64,000 nucleotides of DNA from Achromobacter spanius. GTDB lineage: Bacteria > Pseudomonadota > Gammaproteobacteria > Burkholderiales > Burkholderiaceae_B. The notes beneath the pieces were generated by a model that was not told the origin of the DNA, made no database searches, and saw only the letters and a program-made list of their open reading frames with translations. Positions 21,164 through 28,319 of the stretch are shown here, in pieces. The DNA lies in assembly GCF_029637605.1 (NCBI RefSeq), contig NZ_CP121261.1, forward strand, positions 1,736,001-1,800,000. The letters are read 5' to 3'. A program made the translations under genes and the position numbers. Within the stretch, counting starts at the first letter, position 1, and each line of letters begins with the position of its first letter.

Positions 21164-21746
21164 CCCGATGCTTGTTACTTTGTCCACGTTTTCGGTAAGG
21201 ATTATGCGCAACTTCAGAATGAAGTTTTTCGGAAAATCCATCCGCCATAAGGGTGAACGAAGGAAAGAATTAGACGGGTTTTGTTAGATTTCGTCCATAC
21301 CTGGAATTGGGCATTTTCCCCTATAGAGAAGACAATTCTGCTGCCGAATTCAGCCCTGCGTGGACATAAACCGATATATTTCAAATCACATCAAAAATGG
21401 CCTGCGTCTTGGAAAAAAATAAGCCGCCATTGAATAAGCCGCGCGCAAATGGCCAATGGGCGCCAAAAAGAATGAATATTCAGTTGACGCAGGTCGGGTA
21501 ACTTAATGATTGAGTTGGCACTGAAAATTACGCCAAACGAATGATGGCGGCATCGGACTTCAGGCCTGGGACACCTGCTGGACAGACGACGCGGCCGCTC
21601 GATATTTCGTCGAGAGACAAGTCAAGGTTTGTTAATTTATTTCGAACTGTGTCGCGGCGCCCTTGGTAGCGCGGCGCGGCGGTCTGCTTGGAAAGCCGGC
21701 TTGGTCCCTGGTCTTGCGCGCAAGGGGTTTATGACAGAATGGCGCG
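21164..21746. promoter_or_regulatory. AT-richer intergenic region between adhesin operon and membrane-protein gene
   Basis: About 580 bp without a convincing gene separates two divergent genes. It is clearly richer in A+T than its surroundings. It contains a 10-bp direct repeat AATAAGCCGC at 21418-21427 and 21433-21442 (15-bp period) and the palindrome TGAATATTCA at 21473-21482. The adhesin-operon promoter should lie here on the minus strand and that of the membrane protein on the plus strand. I could not assign -35/-10 boxes with confidence. Confidence 0.5.
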
Positions 21747-22283
21747 ATGCGCCTATTCATCACCGTTAGCATCCTGATTCTGGCCGCCCTGGCTTTCGTG
21801 GCTTATCGCTATGCCCTACGTGCGCCGGGCGATACGCCGCGCCGCATCGGCAGCGACGTCCTGGCCGGCGCCATCATGTTTGCCTTGTTTGCCCCGGCAA
21901 TAGGCGGCGCCGCGGTCACGATCACCATCAGTGCCATCGCGATGGCCCCGAAGAACCTGATGATGTTGATCTTCGGCTTACCCTGGTTTTATATATTTGG
22001 CGCCGTGCCCGCCCTGTTGTGCGGCGTGGTGGCCGGCGCCTTGCGGCCTGCCCGGGCCACCTGGTGGTCATACGCCAAGGTCGCGCTCGTAGGCGGCGTT
22101 TTTGGCGTGGGCTTTGTACAAGGGTTCACGAGTCGCGAGTTTGAATGGCAAGAGCTCAACGGCGCCTTGGCCATCGGCGGCCCCGCCGGCGTGCTCAGCG
22201 CCTTTCTTTGCTCGATGTGGCTGTACGGCAAGCCCGGCAGCACCCGCCCGGCCAATGGCGATGCGGCGCGGGCAACGGGATAG
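21747..22283 (+). CDS. Small integral membrane protein, unknown function
   Basis: The 178-residue protein has about four hydrophobic segments: residues 3-23 (LFITVSILILAALAFVAYRY), about 40-65, about 70-97 (a Met/Leu-rich helix ending in a Gly-rich turn), and a Gly-rich stretch at about 108-124, with a further weak segment near 140-160. No catalytic motif or known family is recognised. It probably sits in the inner membrane. It is transcribed alone, divergently from the SapC operon and convergent with the small genes that follow. Confidence 0.75.
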   Translation: MRLFITVSILILAALAFVAYRYALRAPGDTPRRIGSDVLAGAIMFALFAPAIGGAAVTITISAIAMAPKNLMMLIFGLPWFYIFGAVPALLCGVVAGALRPARATWWSYAKVALVGGVFGVGFVQGFTSREFEWQELNGALAIGGPAGVLSAFLCSMWLYGKPGSTRPANGDAARATG

Positions 22284-22286
22284 CGC

Positions 22287-22523
22287 TCAGAAGCCCTTGG
22301 ACCCCGACCTTTCTTCAGCCTTTTCCGCTTCTTCTTTCTCTTCGGCCTCGGTCTTCACCTCTTGCAGCTTCACCGTCTGCGTACAGCCATTGGCCGCCGC
22401 GCACTGGGCAGGCTGTTGCGAGCTTTTCACGCACTCGGCAAAGGCAAGCGCCGCATCCACCGTCGGGAAGTGGTACGACTGTCCATCCGTAAAAGCGACC
22501 TTTCCTTCGACTGAGCAATCCAT
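22287..22523 (-). CDS. Small Cys-containing hypothetical protein (78 aa)
   Basis: The N-terminal half is compact with four cysteines (MDCSVEG, FAECVKSSQQ, PAQCAAANGCTQ). The C-terminal half is a highly charged Glu/Lys helix. Gly-Gln-Ser-Tyr-His-Phe-Pro in the N-terminal part suggests a small folded domain. GGAG lies about 7 bases before the ATG. It is the second gene of a minus-strand pair with the 26-codon frame just upstream. No function is recognised. Confidence 0.65.
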   Translation of the reverse strand: MDCSVEGKVAFTDGQSYHFPTVDAALAFAECVKSSQQPAQCAAANGCTQTVKLQEVKTEAEEKEEAEKAEERSGSKGF

Positions 22524-22534
22524 GTCTGACTCCG

Positions 22535-22615
22535 TTAGCGACGCAATTCTTCGTCGGCATAGCCAAAAGGCCAGCGGCGCTTGTTCGGTTCAGGGGTCGG
22601 CTTTTCGTTATTCAT
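22535..22615 (-). CDS. Very small basic/Pro-rich protein (26 aa)
   Basis: A 26-codon frame starts with ATG at 22615 and ends with TAA at 22535-22537. It begins MNNEKPTPEPNKRRW and ends in a charged segment (ADEELRR). A GGAG ribosome-binding site precedes the ATG, and the next gene starts 11 bp after its stop behind its own GGAG, so the two look like a small operon. Coding is inferred from the start signals and arrangement. Confidence 0.45.
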   Translation of the reverse strand: MNNEKPTPEPNKRRWPFGYADEELRR

Positions 22616-22626
22616 GATGGACTCCA

Positions 22627-22642
22627 ATATTCGAATATCGAA
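22627..22642. promoter_or_regulatory. Overlapping palindromes upstream of the small-protein pair
   Basis: The perfect 12-bp palindrome ATATTCGAATAT (22627-22638) overlaps a second one, TTCGA-ATA-TCGAA (22630-22642). They lie 12-27 bases before the start of the 26-residue gene. The position suits an operator covering the promoter or the transcript start; no regulator can be named. Confidence 0.35.
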
Positions 22643-22867
22643 ATCCTATCTGCGCAGTTGTAACAGCCACGTAAGGGTTCGCAAACAAGCCCTTCAAGCA
22701 CGGTGACACCGTCCTGACGACCATTCGCCAAAACACGTTCAGGCGCTACTCAAGCTCTGCGTTTACCGTTGGCTTGTCATGCGCCAACCACACCGCGCTG
22801 AGAAAATCTGCGAATGCAGCGCCAGAATTTCATCGTGAATGGCGATGACAAACTGCGAATCGAGCAC

Positions 22868-23047
22868 CTACCGATCCTTCAGCGCGATGAGCACTTCCCG
22901 ATGGACAGCAATGACGCTCTTCGCCGCCGATGCCACCTTTTCTTTGTCTTTCTCGGTCATCACGGGCGGTAGGTCGCGCGCGGGTTGAATTTTTTCCCGC
23001 TGCACCAGTTTGTAGCCATACAACTTTTCACCGTAGGGGATTTCCAT
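22868..23047 (-). CDS. Small hypothetical protein (59 aa)
   Basis: The start at 23047 gives a coherent 59-residue protein beginning MEIPYGEKLYGYKLVQREK. It contains a Lys/Glu-rich helix (MTEKDKEKVASAAKSV) and ends in HREVLIALKDR. GAGG lies 6-9 bases upstream. The same frame stays open to 23365, but that extension would start inside the divergent gene at 23301 and has unnatural composition, so the shorter start is preferred. No family is recognised. Confidence 0.5.
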   Translation of the reverse strand: MEIPYGEKLYGYKLVQREKIQPARDLPPVMTEKDKEKVASAAKSVIAVHREVLIALKDR

Positions 23048-23300
23048 CGCCGCCTCATCTGCCAAATTACCGCTGCCCGGACTCCGGAGGCGCATTTCGC
23101 AACTATACAAGCCCGACTGAGAACCGGGGTTGGCTGGCCCAGCCTTTCCTGCGCGACGGCCATACGGCAATCGCCCACAAGGGCGATACTCCCCTCCCGC
23201 CTTCAGTGCTATCAATAAAACGCCAAGGGTGAAACCGCCGTCCGCAGGCACAACAACATCCCGCCCGATACGGATTGGCAATCTGAGGGAGGGCTTTGTC

Positions 23301-23525
23301 ATGGCTTCAGGCTCACGTCTGTCTGACGTAATCGTCAAACTGCCGGACCGGTCGACCGTACGCATCGAACGTCGCCTGGTTATTACTCGCAGCGCCGACG
23401 CGCCGCCAGAACATCGCTATGTCTGCACGCTGGAATCAGGCGAACTCGTGACTTGGCTGGGCGATGGCAAGTACCGTTTGCCAGACGGCGCCGTCGCGGT
23501 GGCCGTGGCGCACAAGCGCCCGTAG
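23301..23525 (+). CDS. Small hypothetical protein (74 aa)
   Basis: The product begins MASGSRLSDVIVKLPDRS and has alternating beta-like segments (RIERRLVITRS; RYVCTLESGELVTWLG). It looks like a small beta-barrel-type fold. A strong GGGAGGG lies 8 bases before the ATG, which selects this start over the more upstream one in the same frame. It is convergent with the ferredoxin gene. No function is recognised. Confidence 0.6.
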   Translation: MASGSRLSDVIVKLPDRSTVRIERRLVITRSADAPPEHRYVCTLESGELVTWLGDGKYRLPDGAVAVAVAHKRP

Positions 23526-23532
23526 TCACGAC

Positions 23533-23551
23533 GGGCAGCGCAGCGTTGCCC
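23533..23551 (+). terminator. Short hairpin after the 74-aa gene
   Basis: GGGCAGCG / CGTTGCCC can form an 8-bp stem (one G-U pair) with a 3-base loop, directly after the stop at 23525 and before the convergent ferredoxin gene. No clear T-run follows, so termination strength is uncertain. Confidence 0.3.
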
Positions 23552-23557
23552 TTCAAT

Positions 23558-23896
23558 TCAGTGATTTTCCTTAGCATGGTTGACCGTGTATTTGGGGATG
23601 TCGACCGTCAGATCCTGTTCGCCGACGATGGCCTGACAACTTAAGCGCGACTGCGGCTCGACTCCCCACGCGCGGTCCAGCAGGTCTTCTTCGCCCTCTT
23701 CCACGTCATTCAGTGCATCAAAACCGCTGCGCACAATACAGTGGCAGGTTGTGCAGGCGCGGCTTTTTTCGCACGCGTGTTCAATGTCAATGCCGTGATG
23801 CAGCAACGCATCACAGAGGGAAGTGCCCGCGGACACGTCCAGCACCGCGCCGGCGGGTGCAAGATCGGGATGGGGAAGAACGGTGATTTTTGGCAT
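23558..23896 (-). CDS. fdx: Isc-type [2Fe-2S] ferredoxin
   Basis: The 112-residue protein closely follows the adrenodoxin-like ferredoxin of the ISC iron-sulfur assembly system. Cluster ligands are Cys42, Cys48, Cys51 and Cys87 (HACEKSRACTTCHC, then SRLSCQA). The C-terminus has the family end VDIPKYTVNHAKE. In ISC systems Fdx delivers electrons for cluster assembly. An Arg replaces the Cys found at the position after CEKS in E. coli Fdx; that Cys is not a ligand. No other isc genes (iscR, S, U, A, hscBA) are beside it, so it is an orphan or second copy. Confidence 0.92.
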   Translation of the reverse strand: MPKITVLPHPDLAPAGAVLDVSAGTSLCDALLHHGIDIEHACEKSRACTTCHCIVRSGFDALNDVEEGEEDLLDRAWGVEPQSRLSCQAIVGEQDLTVDIPKYTVNHAKENH

Positions 23897-24095
23897 ATCG
23901 GGCCCACCTTATGTGTCGGTCCTGGAAGATTCAAACCAGTACCCCGAGACTAAAGATGCCCACGATGGCAAGGTCAAGCGCCCGCTACCGCAAATAATTG
24001 TCAAGTCCACACCAATTACCGCACCAAAACACTGTTATCGCCGCACAATCAATGCGCACGAATTCTCTGGACATCTCGTCCTTTGGGAGAACCAT

Positions 24096-24821
24096 ATGTG
24101 CGATTGCGCTGCTTGCGTTACCCCTTCCCCGGACTCCACCCCACGCCGTCGCCTGCTATTGGGCGCGGCAGGTCTTGCCGCTTTTGGCGCGACCGGCTGG
24201 GCGGAAACGGCCAATGCCGAAGTGCCGTCGAATGATATTGGCGGCGACGAAGCCTTGAAACGACTGATGGCCGGCAATGCCCGGTATGCGGCCAACAAAC
24301 CCAACATGCGGGACTTTTCAGCGGGCCGGGCGGCTCGCGTCAAAACACAAAAGCCGATCGCCGCGATACTCAGTTGCTCGGATTCCCGGGTGGCGCCGGA
24401 ATTGGCCTTCGACCAGAACCCGGGCGACGTCTTCATCGTTCGGGTCGCGGGAAACTTCATCAATGACGATGGCCTGGCCAGTTTCGAATTCGCCGCCAAG
24501 GTTTTGAACGCGCCGTTGATCCTGGTGCTGGGCCACAACAACTGCGGCGCGGTGGACGCCGCGATAAAGGTCCTGAAAGAAAACGCCGAGCTGCCCGGCC
24601 ATCTGCCCCAACTGGTCAACGCGATCAAGCCCGCCGTCGAGCGCGCCAGCAAGGGCGACCCCAAGAACCTGCTGACCGCCTCCATCGCTGAAAACGTCCG
24701 CCAAGCCGTGCAGCGATTGCAGACGGCGCAGCCAGTGTTGCAAGGCATGGTGCAGGAAAAGAAGTTGATGGTGGCGGGCGGCGTGTACGACCTGGCCACG
24801 GGGAAGGTGACGTTGGTTTGA
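24096..24821 (+). CDS. Beta-class carbonic anhydrase with probable Tat signal
   Basis: Residues 94-98 (CSDSR) and 146-151 (GHNNCG) give the beta-carbonic anhydrase signature, with zinc ligands Cys94, His147 and Cys150 and the Asp96/Arg98 dyad. The enzyme interconverts CO2 and bicarbonate. The N-terminus has a run of three Arg (17-19) before a hydrophobic stretch and an ANA-E site near residue 41, so export by the Tat pathway to the periplasm is likely. The ATG at 24096 is preceded by GGGAGA. The same frame is open further upstream, but that part overlaps the ferredoxin gene and lacks a signal peptide. The short N-terminal MCDCAAC is unusual. Confidence 0.93.
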   Translation: MCDCAACVTPSPDSTPRRRLLLGAAGLAAFGATGWAETANAEVPSNDIGGDEALKRLMAGNARYAANKPNMRDFSAGRAARVKTQKPIAAILSCSDSRVAPELAFDQNPGDVFIVRVAGNFINDDGLASFEFAAKVLNAPLILVLGHNNCGAVDAAIKVLKENAELPGHLPQLVNAIKPAVERASKGDPKNLLTASIAENVRQAVQRLQTAQPVLQGMVQEKKLMVAGGVYDLATGKVTLV

Positions 24822-24963
24822 TTGCTCGGGTTTGATTGCGCGGACGGATTGCGCTGGCTTGATCGCGCCGACCTGACCCGCGCTTGCACGGTCGCGGCCT
24901 TTCCTGGTGGAAGGCCGCGACCGGATTGCGAAAGCGGGCAGCCCCGCCCCGCTTGGTGTTTGC

Positions 24964-26112
24964 TTACTGCTTTACCGCCAAGGGATGTTCAAAGAAGAAC
25001 CGCAACATCTCTTGCGTGGCATCCGGTCCGCTCAGGTCCGTGTACGACCCCTTGGGCGACCCGCCTGCCCAGGCATGGCCGGCGCCGTGCACCTCCCAAT
25101 ATTCCGCAACCACCTTGCCCTGCGCGTTCGTGTACACCCGCTTGGTGCTGTTACGCCCTTGGTTCGCCCCCGACACGCGCTGGCTTTGCACGCGCGAATC
25201 CGTTCCGGCACTGGCGGCGACGACCGCGCCGGCATTGGACGGGTGCACGGTGTTATCGCGGTCCCCATGAAAAACAATGGTCGGCACCGGCGTGCTGGAC
25301 ACCGCGCCCGGCCGTACCCCAATGCCCTTCATGGCCGACAAGGCGGACGGCAGGTCCTTGGCCGCGCCCGCTGCCAGGCCGGAATGCACGCCCGCCGCCG
25401 CATACAACTGCGGATAGGCATCGGCCAGAATCGCAGCCATCGCGCCGCCCGCCGACAAGCCCGCTACGTAGACGCGGCGCGTATCGATGCCGTATTCAGC
25501 GATGACGTGGCGCGTCATGTCCGCCAAAATCGACGGCTCGCCTTTGCCGGCCTGCTGGTGGTTGTGCTTGAACCAGTTCCAGCACTTTTGCGGATTGGTT
25601 TCGCGCGGCTGCACCGGATACAGCACATAGAAACCCTGCTCACGCGCCGCCTCGTTCATGGCGGTGCCGGCCGCGAAGTCGTCGGCGTCCTGCGTGCAAC
25701 CGTGCAGCATCACCACCAGCGGCCTCGCTTGCCCGTTCACGCCCGGCGGCACATACAACTTGTAGGCGCGCTGACCGGCGCTATTGCGAAACGAACCCGC
25801 CGTGAAGAAATCACCCTTCGTCGTGGAGGAATCACCGGGCGCCCGATGGGTGGGCTTGGATGTCGGGGCGGCGCCATCGTCACGTGTCGGGGACGGTGCG
25901 GCGGCAGGGGATGATGCGCTCGGCGACCGCGCGGGAACCTCGCGCGCCTCGACATCAATCACATCGGCCTCGTCATAGCGCGGCGCGGCGGAGGCCGCCG
26001 TGGGCTGCACGCCCATCAACGCGGCTTGAATGGCGGCCGTGGCCGCGGCCAGGTTGCCGGAACGGGTAAGCCGCGTGGCTTGGCTCATCAGTTGCTGAAA
26101 TTCTGGGTGCAT
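24964..26112 (-). CDS. PHB depolymerase family esterase
   Basis: The 382-residue alpha/beta hydrolase belongs to the poly(3-hydroxybutyrate) depolymerase/LpqC-type esterases. The nucleophile elbow is GLSAGG (Ser220), the oxyanion region LHGCTQ (136-141), and the likely acid and base are Asp284/Asp286 in FHGDRDN and His346 in GAGHAW. No signal peptide is present. Residues 1-35 form a short helix region and about 50-95 is a low-complexity Ser/Pro/Ala linker, so the enzyme is probably intracellular. Substrate may be PHB oligomers or another polyester/ester. A ribbon-helix-helix regulator gene lies 29 bp upstream on the same strand. Confidence 0.9.
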   Translation of the reverse strand: MHPEFQQLMSQATRLTRSGNLAAATAAIQAALMGVQPTAASAAPRYDEADVIDVEAREVPARSPSASSPAAAPSPTRDDGAAPTSKPTHRAPGDSSTTKGDFFTAGSFRNSAGQRAYKLYVPPGVNGQARPLVVMLHGCTQDADDFAAGTAMNEAAREQGFYVLYPVQPRETNPQKCWNWFKHNHQQAGKGEPSILADMTRHVIAEYGIDTRRVYVAGLSAGGAMAAILADAYPQLYAAAGVHSGLAAGAAKDLPSALSAMKGIGVRPGAVSSTPVPTIVFHGDRDNTVHPSNAGAVVAASAGTDSRVQSQRVSGANQGRNSTKRVYTNAQGKVVAEYWEVHGAGHAWAGGSPKGSYTDLSGPDATQEMLRFFFEHPLAVKQ

Positions 26113-26141
26113 AGGAAGACCTTGGAAGCGGCAATAAGGGG

Positions 26142-26576
26142 TCAGCGGATGCGCTGACGCAGGGCAGTCTTGACGGCGGGGCTGGCGTGCAAGGCCCCCA
26201 GTACCGTCACGGATTCAATCGTGGCCAACGCCAATTCGGGCGTCACGTCCGGCGCGATGGTCGCCAGGCCCAGAATCCGAATCTGCAGCATTTCACCCGC
26301 GGCCTGAACCGCGAGCAGATCGTCGACCGTGTAGTGCTGAATACCCAGCACCAAGGTCTTCCGGCTGACCGCCTGCCGCACCGCATCGCCGTGGGCGGCA
26401 AGCTGGTTGCGGATGGCGGTGCGGATCAGGTCGGTCCGGTTGGCGTAGAAGCCCTCTTGAACCAGAAGATCAATCTGGCCCAGGTCGACATAACCCAGGT
26501 TGATCGTGATCTTTTCGTCTGAGGGCTTGGGAGCGGAAGCGAGGCGTGGGGGACGTGGAGGCATGAAACGAAGCAT
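26142..26576 (-). CDS. Ribbon-helix-helix (CopG-type) regulator
   Basis: The N-terminal half carries a ribbon-helix-helix pattern: ITINLGYVDLGQIDLLVQEG as strand and helix, then FYANRTDLIRTAIRNQL. The C-terminal half (KTLVLGIQHYTVDDL ...) resembles the effector-like part of regulators found next to PHB-depolymerase-type esterases. It probably regulates the esterase gene 29 bp downstream. ATG starts are possible at 26576 and 26564; a TTG at 26588 is less likely. Confidence 0.75.
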   Translation of the reverse strand: MLRFMPPRPPRLASAPKPSDEKITINLGYVDLGQIDLLVQEGFYANRTDLIRTAIRNQLAAHGDAVRQAVSRKTLVLGIQHYTVDDLLAVQAAGEMLQIRILGLATIAPDVTPELALATIESVTVLGALHASPAVKTALRQRIR

Positions 26577-26597
26577 AAAACCATCCAAGTGGATGGC

Positions 26598-27044
26598 CTA
26601 TGGATGTTTCATCTTGATAGATTCCTCGGCATTGGCCTGACGCCGAGCCCGGGCGCTTTCAATACGGGCCAGCAAGGGCCCTTTGCGCTTGACGACGATT
26701 TCCAGGTAGCGCTCTCGCGACAAGGCCAAACGCACCAGCGTCGGCAGCGCCTCGTAGGCCCGTTCCAAAACCAACTGCACCGACGCCTCGTCCTTCAACT
26801 TGTCAGAGGCCACGTTCAACAGGCCATCCACCACCACCCGCTCGATTTTTGGCCAATGCTGGTCAATCAAGTCATGGCCCTTGTCACTGACCGCGCCCAA
26901 CGCGGCACCCCCAGTGGCCTTGACCCTCACGGCTGAAGACGCAGTGTTTTCCACTGCACTGCTGACTGACCGGGACGCCTTGTCCGCCAAGTTCTTGGCG
27001 GTGCCAGACGCGCCCGAAGCCAGATCGGTGATTTTCTTGAACAT
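26598..27044 (-). CDS. Helical hypothetical protein (148 aa)
   Basis: The start at 27044 (MFKKITDLASGASGTAKNL) follows an AGGA and yields a soluble, largely amphipathic helical protein. The N-terminus is Ser/Ala/Lys-rich with a phasin- or LEA-like look (ADKASRSVSSAVENTASSAV). A middle segment follows (GHDLIDQHWPKIERVVVDGLL), and the C-terminal helix is basic. It precedes the RHH regulator and the PHB-depolymerase-like esterase on the same strand (about 20-bp gap), so a link to PHB granules is conceivable but not shown. An upstream extension to 27170 is Arg-rich and unlikely to be coding. Confidence 0.6.
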   Translation of the reverse strand: MFKKITDLASGASGTAKNLADKASRSVSSAVENTASSAVRVKATGGAALGAVSDKGHDLIDQHWPKIERVVVDGLLNVASDKLKDEASVQLVLERAYEALPTLVRLALSRERYLEIVVKRKGPLLARIESARARRQANAEESIKMKHP

Positions 27045-27205
27045 GTCCTGATCCCGGTTGCGGCCATCCACCTTATTGGTGCTTTGGCCCCTGTTGGTCG
27101 AGCGCGCGCGCCGGCTCGATCTTCTGTGCGGCCATGGTACCAAGGCCACGCTACACGCCGCCGCTTGCACCCGGGAAATTCACGCTTCGAACCTAAGCCC
27201 TTGAA

Positions 27206-27220
27206 ATAACTGGCAGTTAT
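27206..27220. promoter_or_regulatory. Candidate LysR-type operator (T-N11-A palindrome)
   Basis: ATAACTG-G-CAGTTAT is a perfect 15-bp palindrome containing the LysR-family T-N11-A pattern. It lies 110 bp before the LysR gene at 27330, in an AT-richer stretch. As that gene heads the operon, this site could control both autoregulation and the whole downstream cluster. Confidence 0.55.
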
Positions 27221-27329
27221 GAAACCGCATAAGGAAATGCCGAGTTAGGGAATTTACTTATGCCTTTTAACTATTTGCTGCGCGCATACTTGCCGGGTCA
27301 GAATTCGCGCTGAGCATAAAGCACCCCAG

Positions 27330-28319
27330 ATGGAACTTCGCCAACTCGAGGCCTTCGCGGCCGTCATGTCTACAGGTAGCGTCACCGCTGCCGGGCGCCT
27401 GCTCGGGCGTTCGCAGCCCGCCATCAGCCGCCTGTTGCAAGAGCTTGAAGCTGAAATCGGCTATGCCCTGTTCAACCGCAGCGGCCCCCGTGTGACGCCC
27501 ACCGAACAAGGCTTTCTGCTGTATGACGACGTGGAACGCGCGCTGGCCGGCTTGCAGCAGATTCGTAGCCGCGCCGAAGAAATTGCGCGTGGCCAAGCCA
27601 AGCCGCTGCTGCTGGCGGCAACGTCCGCGCTGGCTGCCGGCCTGGTGCCCGACGCCCTCAAACGCATCGAATCCCAAACCGGCGCGGCGCGCATTCAGGT
27701 GCGCAGCGCCTCCCCCGAACGCGTGGTGCATGCGGTGCTGAGCGGTGCCGCACAGCTAGGCGCCACCAGCTTGCCGCTGGAACATCGCGGGCTGACGGTG
27801 CATTGGATTGCCCAAGCGCCTTGCGTTGTGGCCCTGCCCGAAAACGATCCGCTGGCCGCGCACGACGTGGTGCCGGTGGCGCTTCTGGCCGGCCGCCGCC
27901 TGATCACCATGGCCAACCCTTACCGCCTGCGTCGCCGCCTGGACGCCGCGCTTGCCCCCGGCGGCAATGCGCCCGGCACCATCGAAACCAATTCGTCCGT
28001 CAACGCCCTGGCCGCCGTGCGCGCCGGCTTGGGCGTGTCGGTGCTGGAACCAATCACCGCTTACGGCGTCCCGATGCCGGGCGTGGCGATCCGGCCCATT
28101 GACCTGGACATCCCTTTTTTCTTTGGGGTCATCACCCCGCAGCCGCAACCGCAACCCCAACCGTTGACGCCCGCCTGCCAGGCCATGGCCGACGCGCTGG
28201 CCGAGGCCGCCGCCGCGCTGCTGCCCGGTTTTGTGCTGCACGACGCCAGCGAGCATGCCGCGCTGCTGCACTCTGTTTACGGTGATGACGCCCCTGTTTT
28301 GGACTCCCCCACAGTATGA
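27330..28319 (+). CDS. LysR-family transcriptional regulator
   Basis: Residues 1-65 form the LysR winged helix-turn-helix (MELRQLEAFAAVMSTGSVTAAGRLLGRSQPAISR). A linker helix and a periplasmic-binding-protein-like effector domain (about 90-300) follow. The C-terminal part includes a Gln/Pro alternation (QPQPQPQP) and an Ala-rich tail. It overlaps the monooxygenase gene by 4 bp (ATGA), so the regulator is co-transcribed with the genes it probably controls rather than divergent from them. A T-N11-A palindrome lies upstream. The inducer is unknown, presumably the imported substrate or a derivative. Confidence 0.9.
   Translation: MELRQLEAFAAVMSTGSVTAAGRLLGRSQPAISRLLQELEAEIGYALFNRSGPRVTPTEQGFLLYDDVERALAGLQQIRSRAEEIARGQAKPLLLAATSALAAGLVPDALKRIESQTGAARIQVRSASPERVVHAVLSGAAQLGATSLPLEHRGLTVHWIAQAPCVVALPENDPLAAHDVVPVALLAGRRLITMANPYRLRRRLDAALAPGGNAPGTIETNSSVNALAAVRAGLGVSVLEPITAYGVPMPGVAIRPIDLDIPFFFGVITPQPQPQPQPLTPACQAMADALAEAAAALLPGFVLHDASEHAALLHSVYGDDAPVLDSPTV

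Noticed and set aside
23048..23365. N-terminal extension of the 59-aa gene to 165 aa
   Set aside because: It crosses the start of the divergent 74-aa gene and its residues are Gly/Arg/Pro-rich without pattern.
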